Assembly: GCF_029623955.1 (NCBI RefSeq)
Contig: NZ_JARSBP010000009.1
Location: 62,001-126,000, forward strand
Direction of reading: 5' to 3'
Length of the DNA stretch: 64,000 nt
Source of the DNA: Mycobacterium sp. 236(2023)
GTDB taxonomy: Bacteria; Actinomycetota; Actinomycetes; Mycobacteriales; Mycobacteriaceae
The translations under genes and the position numbers were made by a program. The notes under the pieces were generated by a model, which saw only the letters and a list, made by a program, of their open reading frames with translations, did not search any database and had not been told where the DNA came from. Positions 62,262 to 64,000 of the stretch are shown here, piece by piece. Position 1 is the first letter of the stretch; each line of letters starts with the position of its first letter.

Positions 62262-63104
62262 ATGCGTATGCGTTCCGCAACGGCACCGGCCGCGACGACC
62301 GCATCCGCGGCTCGCGCCGACATCCGTGTCGGCGCGCACACCGGGCCGACCAGCGGGCTGGCCGACGGCTGTGCGCAGGCCAACCTCGTCGTCCTCCCGC
62401 AAGATCACGCGCTCGATTTTCTGCGCTTCTGCGTGCGCAACCCGGTGCCGTGCCCCGTGCTCGACGTGACCGACACGGGCTCACCGCGCACGCGCCTCGC
62501 CGACGACGCCGACCTCCGCAGTGACATTCCGCGATACCGCGTGTTCAGCGACGGCGTGTGCATCGACGAGCCGTCCGACGTGGTGCAGTACTGGCGCGCA
62601 GATCTCGTGGCGTTCGTGCTGGGTTGTTCGTTCACATTCGAGTGGGCACTGGCCGCGGCCGGGGTACCGCTGGCACATCAAGACCAGGGCGTCAACGTGC
62701 CGATGTACGTCACGAACCGTGCCTGCGTGTCCGCAGGTGTGTTCAGCGGACCCCTGGTGGTGTCGATGCGGCCGGTGCCTCGACACCTCGTCGACCTCGC
62801 CGTCAGCGTGACCGCACGGTTTCCCGCGATGCACGGGGCGCCCGTCCACATCGGCGATCCGACGGCGATCGGCATCTGCGACCTCGCCGCACCAGATTTC
62901 GGCGACCCCGTGCGGGTCGAACCCGACGACATCCCCGTGTTCTGGGCGTGCGGGGTAACTCCTCAGGTGATTGCCGAGCGGGCCCGGCCGCCGCTGGCGA
63001 TCTTCCACGCACCCGGCCACATGTTCATCACCGACCGACCGCACGGCCACTACGACAGTGCCTCGCGCGAGCAGATCACCGATCAGCCAGGAGGGCACGC
63101 ATGA
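62262..63104 (+). CDS. DUF1445/D-glutamate cyclase-like putative hydro-lyase
   Basis: A 280-aa protein of the DUF1445 family (putative hydro-lyase, YcsI type; a mammalian fusion member is D-glutamate cyclase). Family motifs: '[16 protein letters not shown]', '[17 protein letters not shown]', 'VNVPMYVTN', 'GDPTAIGI' and '[11 protein letters not shown]'. The ATG at 62262 is used; a second ATG follows two codons later. Its stop overlaps the next transporter start (ATGA), a pairing that suggests uptake of a hydroxy or amino acid and its dehydration or cyclisation. Confidence 0.85.
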   Translation: MRMRSATAPAATTASAARADIRVGAHTGPTSGLADGCAQANLVVLPQDHALDFLRFCVRNPVPCPVLDVTDTGSPRTRLADDADLRSDIPRYRVFSDGVCIDEPSDVVQYWRADLVAFVLGCSFTFEWALAAAGVPLAHQDQGVNVPMYVTNRACVSAGVFSGPLVVSMRPVPRHLVDLAVSVTARFPAMHGAPVHIGDPTAIGICDLAAPDFGDPVRVEPDDIPVFWACGVTPQVIAERARPPLAIFHAPGHMFITDRPHGHYDSASREQITDQPGGHA

Positions 63105-64000
63105 CCACCGACCAGGACACTCGCAGCCAGACCGGAGCCGAGCCGGGCGCTGTCGGCAGAGCAGTCCGCGGAGCCGCCATCGGCAACACCGTCGAATGGT
63201 TCGACTTCGCGATCTACGGATTCCTCGCCACCTACATCGCCGAGAAGTTCTTTCCGCCCGGCGACGAAACCGCCGCGCTGCTCAACACTTTCGCGATCTT
63301 TGCGGCGGCGTTCTTCATGCGCCCACTCGGTGGCTTCTTCTTCGGCCCGCTCGGCGACCGGATCGGCCGGCAGAAGGTCCTGGCGATCGTCATCCTGTTG
63401 ATGTCCGCCTCGACCCTGGCGATCGGCCTGGTGCCCAGCTACGACACAATCGGCGTTTTCGCGCCGATCCTGCTGCTGCTCTTGCGCTGCCTGCAAGGCT
63501 TTTCCGCAGGCGGCGAGTACGGCAGCGGGGCGTGCTTCCTCGCGGAATATGCATCGGACAAACACCGCGGATTCGTGGTGTCGTTTCTCGTGTGGTCGGT
63601 GGTCGTCGGGTTCCTGCTCGGCTCGATCACCGTCACCGGCCTGGAGACGATGCTCTCGGAGAGCGCCATGGACTCCTACGGGTGGCGAATCCCCTTCCTG
63701 ATCGCCGGTCTTCTCGGAGTGGTGGGCCTCTACATTCGCCTCAAGCTCGGGGACACACCGGAGTTCACGAAGTTGCGCGACGCCGGCGAGGTGTCCGAGT
63801 CGCCGCTCAAGGAGGCGATCACGACGTCGTGGCGGCCGATCCTGCAGATCATCGGCCTCGTCGTGGTTCACAACGTCGGGTTTTACGTCGTTTACACCTT
63901 CCTGCCAAGCTATTTCACGAAGACGCTGGAGTTCAGCAAGACCGACGCGTTCTTCTCGATCACCGTCGCCAGCCTGGTGGGGATCGTGTTGATTCCGCCG
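63101..64000 (+). CDS. MFS transporter, MHS family (cut by window edge)
   Basis: 300 codons are visible and the frame is open at base 64000. '[21 protein letters not shown]' split at 'VEWFDF' is the MHS signature, with '[15 protein letters not shown]' as the loop 2-3 motif and seven to eight membrane segments visible. It resembles ProP-like osmolyte/organic acid symporters. ATG at 63101 with AGGAGG upstream, overlapping the DUF1445 gene by 4 bp. Probably transports the substrate of that protein. Confidence 0.9.
   Translation, partial: MTTDQDTRSQTGAEPGAVGRAVRGAAIGNTVEWFDFAIYGFLATYIAEKFFPPGDETAALLNTFAIFAAAFFMRPLGGFFFGPLGDRIGRQKVLAIVILLMSASTLAIGLVPSYDTIGVFAPILLLLLRCLQGFSAGGEYGSGACFLAEYASDKHRGFVVSFLVWSVVVGFLLGSITVTGLETMLSESAMDSYGWRIPFLIAGLLGVVGLYIRLKLGDTPEFTKLRDAGEVSESPLKEAITTSWRPILQIIGLVVVHNVGFYVVYTFLPSYFTKTLEFSKTDAFFSITVASLVGIVLIPP

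Noticed and set aside
1-64000. Insertion sequences, integrase, tRNA or attachment sites marking a genomic island
   Set aside because: No transposase or integrase homologue, no tRNA and no flanking direct repeats were seen; the two 135-bp elements are non-coding and do not bracket an obvious island.

Overview
The window is GC-rich actinobacterial DNA and reads like a fast-growing Mycobacterium/Mycolicibacterium. It has many GTG/TTG starts, 4-bp ATGA/GTGA overlaps, a mycofactocin-type SDR, F420/FMN luciferase-like oxidoreductases, a WS/DGAT acyltransferase, a class III adenylate cyclase of mycobacterial architecture, and very many acyl-CoA enzymes. About 53 genes fill it almost without gaps. 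No intergenic stretch exceeds 300 bases. I saw no rRNA, tRNA, CRISPR array, transposase or prophage gene.

Layout. (A) 1-6900, minus strand: one beta-oxidation operon (ACMSD-like amidohydrolase, acyl-CoA dehydrogenase, SDR, CaiB CoA-transferase, enoyl-CoA hydratase, thiolase, and a second acyl-CoA dehydrogenase cut by the window edge). (B) 7158-12957, plus strand: CMD-family protein, Rieske oxygenase, an unknown 109-aa protein, a divergent amidohydrolase, a SnoaL-like protein and a large/small acyl-CoA dehydrogenase pair. (C) 13203-22295: enoyl-CoA hydratase, TetR regulator, P450, mycofactocin-type SDR, then a lipid module (WS/DGAT, FadD-like ligase, PlsC-like acyltransferase) and an epimerase. 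(D) 22292-42891, minus strand: an unbroken 19-gene run. It begins with an mhpC-mhpA-mhpB meta-cleavage set and a KstD-like flavoprotein, continues with LLM oxidoreductase, SDRs, cyclase, flavin reductase, hydrolase, TetR, [3Fe-4S] ferredoxin and P450, and ends with an amidohydrolase, two M24-fold proteins, a crotonase, a double CoA-transferase and an SDR. An IclR regulator and a second KstD-like gene diverge from its head. (E) 45386-59452: MeaB-like GTPase, SDRs, hydratase, another acyl-CoA dehydrogenase pair, two acyl-CoA ligases, [2Fe-2S] ferredoxin, CoA-transferase, LLM oxidoreductase, and a two-subunit B12-dependent acyl-CoA mutase. (F) 59455-64000: two MHS-type transporters, an adenylate cyclase and a DUF1445 protein.

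How it fits together (inference). Oxygenases (Rieske, two P450s, MhpA), KstD-like dehydrogenases and an extradiol dioxygenase would oxidise and open the rings of a cyclic substrate, possibly steroid- or terpenoid-like or aromatic. Ligases and CoA-transferases load the acids on CoA, and acyl-CoA dehydrogenases, hydratases, SDRs and thiolase shorten them. The B12 mutase with its MeaB chaperone would rearrange a branched intermediate. The actual substrate cannot be read from the sequence.

The most striking non-coding signal is a recurring 37-bp operator array: half-sites related to GAGAAT/ATTCTC in the fixed pattern H-N3-H'-N7-H-N3-H'. It sits at nine places before the catabolic operons of blocks A, B, C, D and E, including both sides of the TetR gene at 14148-14867. 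It would make the region one regulon. A 135-bp element with 25-bp perfect terminal inverted repeats occurs twice, each time between convergent genes.
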